DNA of 14,738 bases from Limnoglobus sp. (GTDB lineage: Bacteria; Planctomycetota; Planctomycetia; Gemmatales; Gemmataceae): assembly GCA_025353985.1 (NCBI GenBank), contig JANXNT010000677.1, forward strand, positions 1-14,738, in the 5' to 3' direction. Positions 14,109 to 14,738 of the stretch are shown here, in pieces. Under the pieces are notes generated by a model, which did not search any database, was not told the origin of the DNA, and saw nothing but the letters and a program-made list of their open reading frames with translations. The position numbers and the translations under genes were made by a program. Numbering within the stretch: the first letter of the stretch is position 1; each line of letters starts with the position of its first letter.

Positions 14109-14738
14109 ATGCCTTTCGTGAAGATCGCCAAGTGGTTCAAAGATGCCGGCAAGACCCGCACGAATGCCGGTCGGCTCCTCGACTTCGTGACCTTGGAAGA
14201 TCGGGCCGTACCGACCGCCGTGCTCGTCGACCGGAACTCTGCGCTCCTCGGCTCGGGCGATGGGACGGCTACCGTACTCGGAACGAGCCGCGACGGCCGC
14301 TATGCCATCTTCTCGTCGAAAGCAACCGACTTAATCACGGGGCAGGTGGACATCCCTGGCACGGAAGACTTGTTCTGGACCGACTTGCGGACGGCGAGCG
14401 TGAAGCTCGTCACGAACTTGCCCCTGCTGGACACTACAGACGCGGCCAACACAAAATACAACTACGTTGACGGCGTCAAATCGCTGAGTTTGGTACTCCC
14501 GTTCGGCCCGACTTTCTCGCAAGCGGTCATCAGCGACGATGGCCTTTTTGTCGCCTTCAACACGAAACTCGGGGCGGGGCAACTCGACGCGGCGTACATT
14601 ACGAAGGCGATTTCCCCCAACTCCACGGACATCATTCGGACGATCGACCCGGATCGCGGCAACACGACGCTCGACGTTTTCCGCTGGTCGTCGAAGTCCG
14701 GCGAGATTGCCCTGTCCAGCCGCACGTTCGAAGCGTCG
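14109..14738 (+). CDS. Secreted beta-propeller-like protein with LEDRAVPT N-terminus (partial, runs off the end)
   Basis: The ATG at 14109 follows TGAGG (14099-14103) and the frame is open for 210 codons to the window end. The start, MPFVKIAKWFKDAGKTR...LLDFVTLEDRAVPTAVL, carries the same 'LE-x-R-x-x-P' signature as the metalloprotease next door; in planctomycetes it marks large exported proteins. After it come repeated blade-like units: SRDGRYAIFSSKATDLITG, then VISDDGLFVAFNTK and DVFRWSSKSGEIALSS, the 'S-x-DGRYVxFxS-xATxL' pattern of TolB/PD40 propellers, which bind ligands or other proteins. The C-terminal end and any further domains are outside the window. Confidence 0.7.
   Translation, partial: MPFVKIAKWFKDAGKTRTNAGRLLDFVTLEDRAVPTAVLVDRNSALLGSGDGTATVLGTSRDGRYAIFSSKATDLITGQVDIPGTEDLFWTDLRTASVKLVTNLPLLDTTDAANTKYNYVDGVKSLSLVLPFGPTFSQAVISDDGLFVAFNTKLGAGQLDAAYITKAISPNSTDIIRTIDPDRGNTTLDVFRWSSKSGEIALSSRTFEAS

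Overview
The window most likely comes from a Gemmata-like planctomycete. This rests on recognised features, not on a database search. Two neighbouring secreted proteins carry the planctomycete-style N-terminal 'LExR-x-x-P-A/T' signature: LELRDVPA in the metalloprotease at 11492-13489 and LEDRAVPT in the open gene at 14109. There is a TlpA-type thioredoxin lipoprotein with a long N-terminal extension, an FG-GAP metalloprotease, and interspersed hairpin repeats that read as 'LQRTRPA' where they run into a gene end.

The left part (about 1-5800) is an accessory island, visibly more AT-rich than the rest and full of broken genes. In order it holds: a 139-bp element with perfect 15-bp inverted ends that supplies the last codons of an orphan STAND-like NTPase (95-1006, minus); the C-terminal third of a tyrosine recombinase (minus); a 44-bp near-perfect palindrome with a dif-like core; a short ORF that may be the N-terminal remnant of a recombinase (plus); a four-helix membrane protein; a controller-like XRE regulator (minus) facing a 31-bp palindrome and a small lysine-rich protein; and a broken defence-type gene (3121-5832). 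That last gene reads PD-(D/E)xK nuclease, then winged-helix-like, then alpha-helical repeats, in three segments that switch frame twice. The NTPase module expected between nuclease and winged helix is not there. The best summary is a decayed anti-phage or mobile-element island: integrase remnants, regulator, STAND NTPase and Cap4/DUF4297-like nuclease.

The middle part (about 5796-9548) starts with copy A of an interspersed hairpin repeat at the composition boundary. A compact same-strand cluster follows: a secreted or membrane-anchored small protein, two tiny membrane proteins whose stop and start codons share a base, and an exported trypsin-like serine protease (His131/Asp251/Ser366). About 1 kb of gene-poor DNA after it contains repeat copy B, two inverted copies of a palindrome, and a 130-bp stretch bounded by 13-bp inverted repeats.

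The right part (9549-14738) holds a zinc-ribbon membrane protein, repeat copy C (which contains the ribosome-binding site of the next gene), the TlpA-like lipoprotein, and a 14-bp perfect stem-loop between convergent genes. After these come the metzincin/FG-GAP protein on the minus strand, a 620-bp divergent intergenic region, and a secreted beta-propeller-like protein that runs off the window end.
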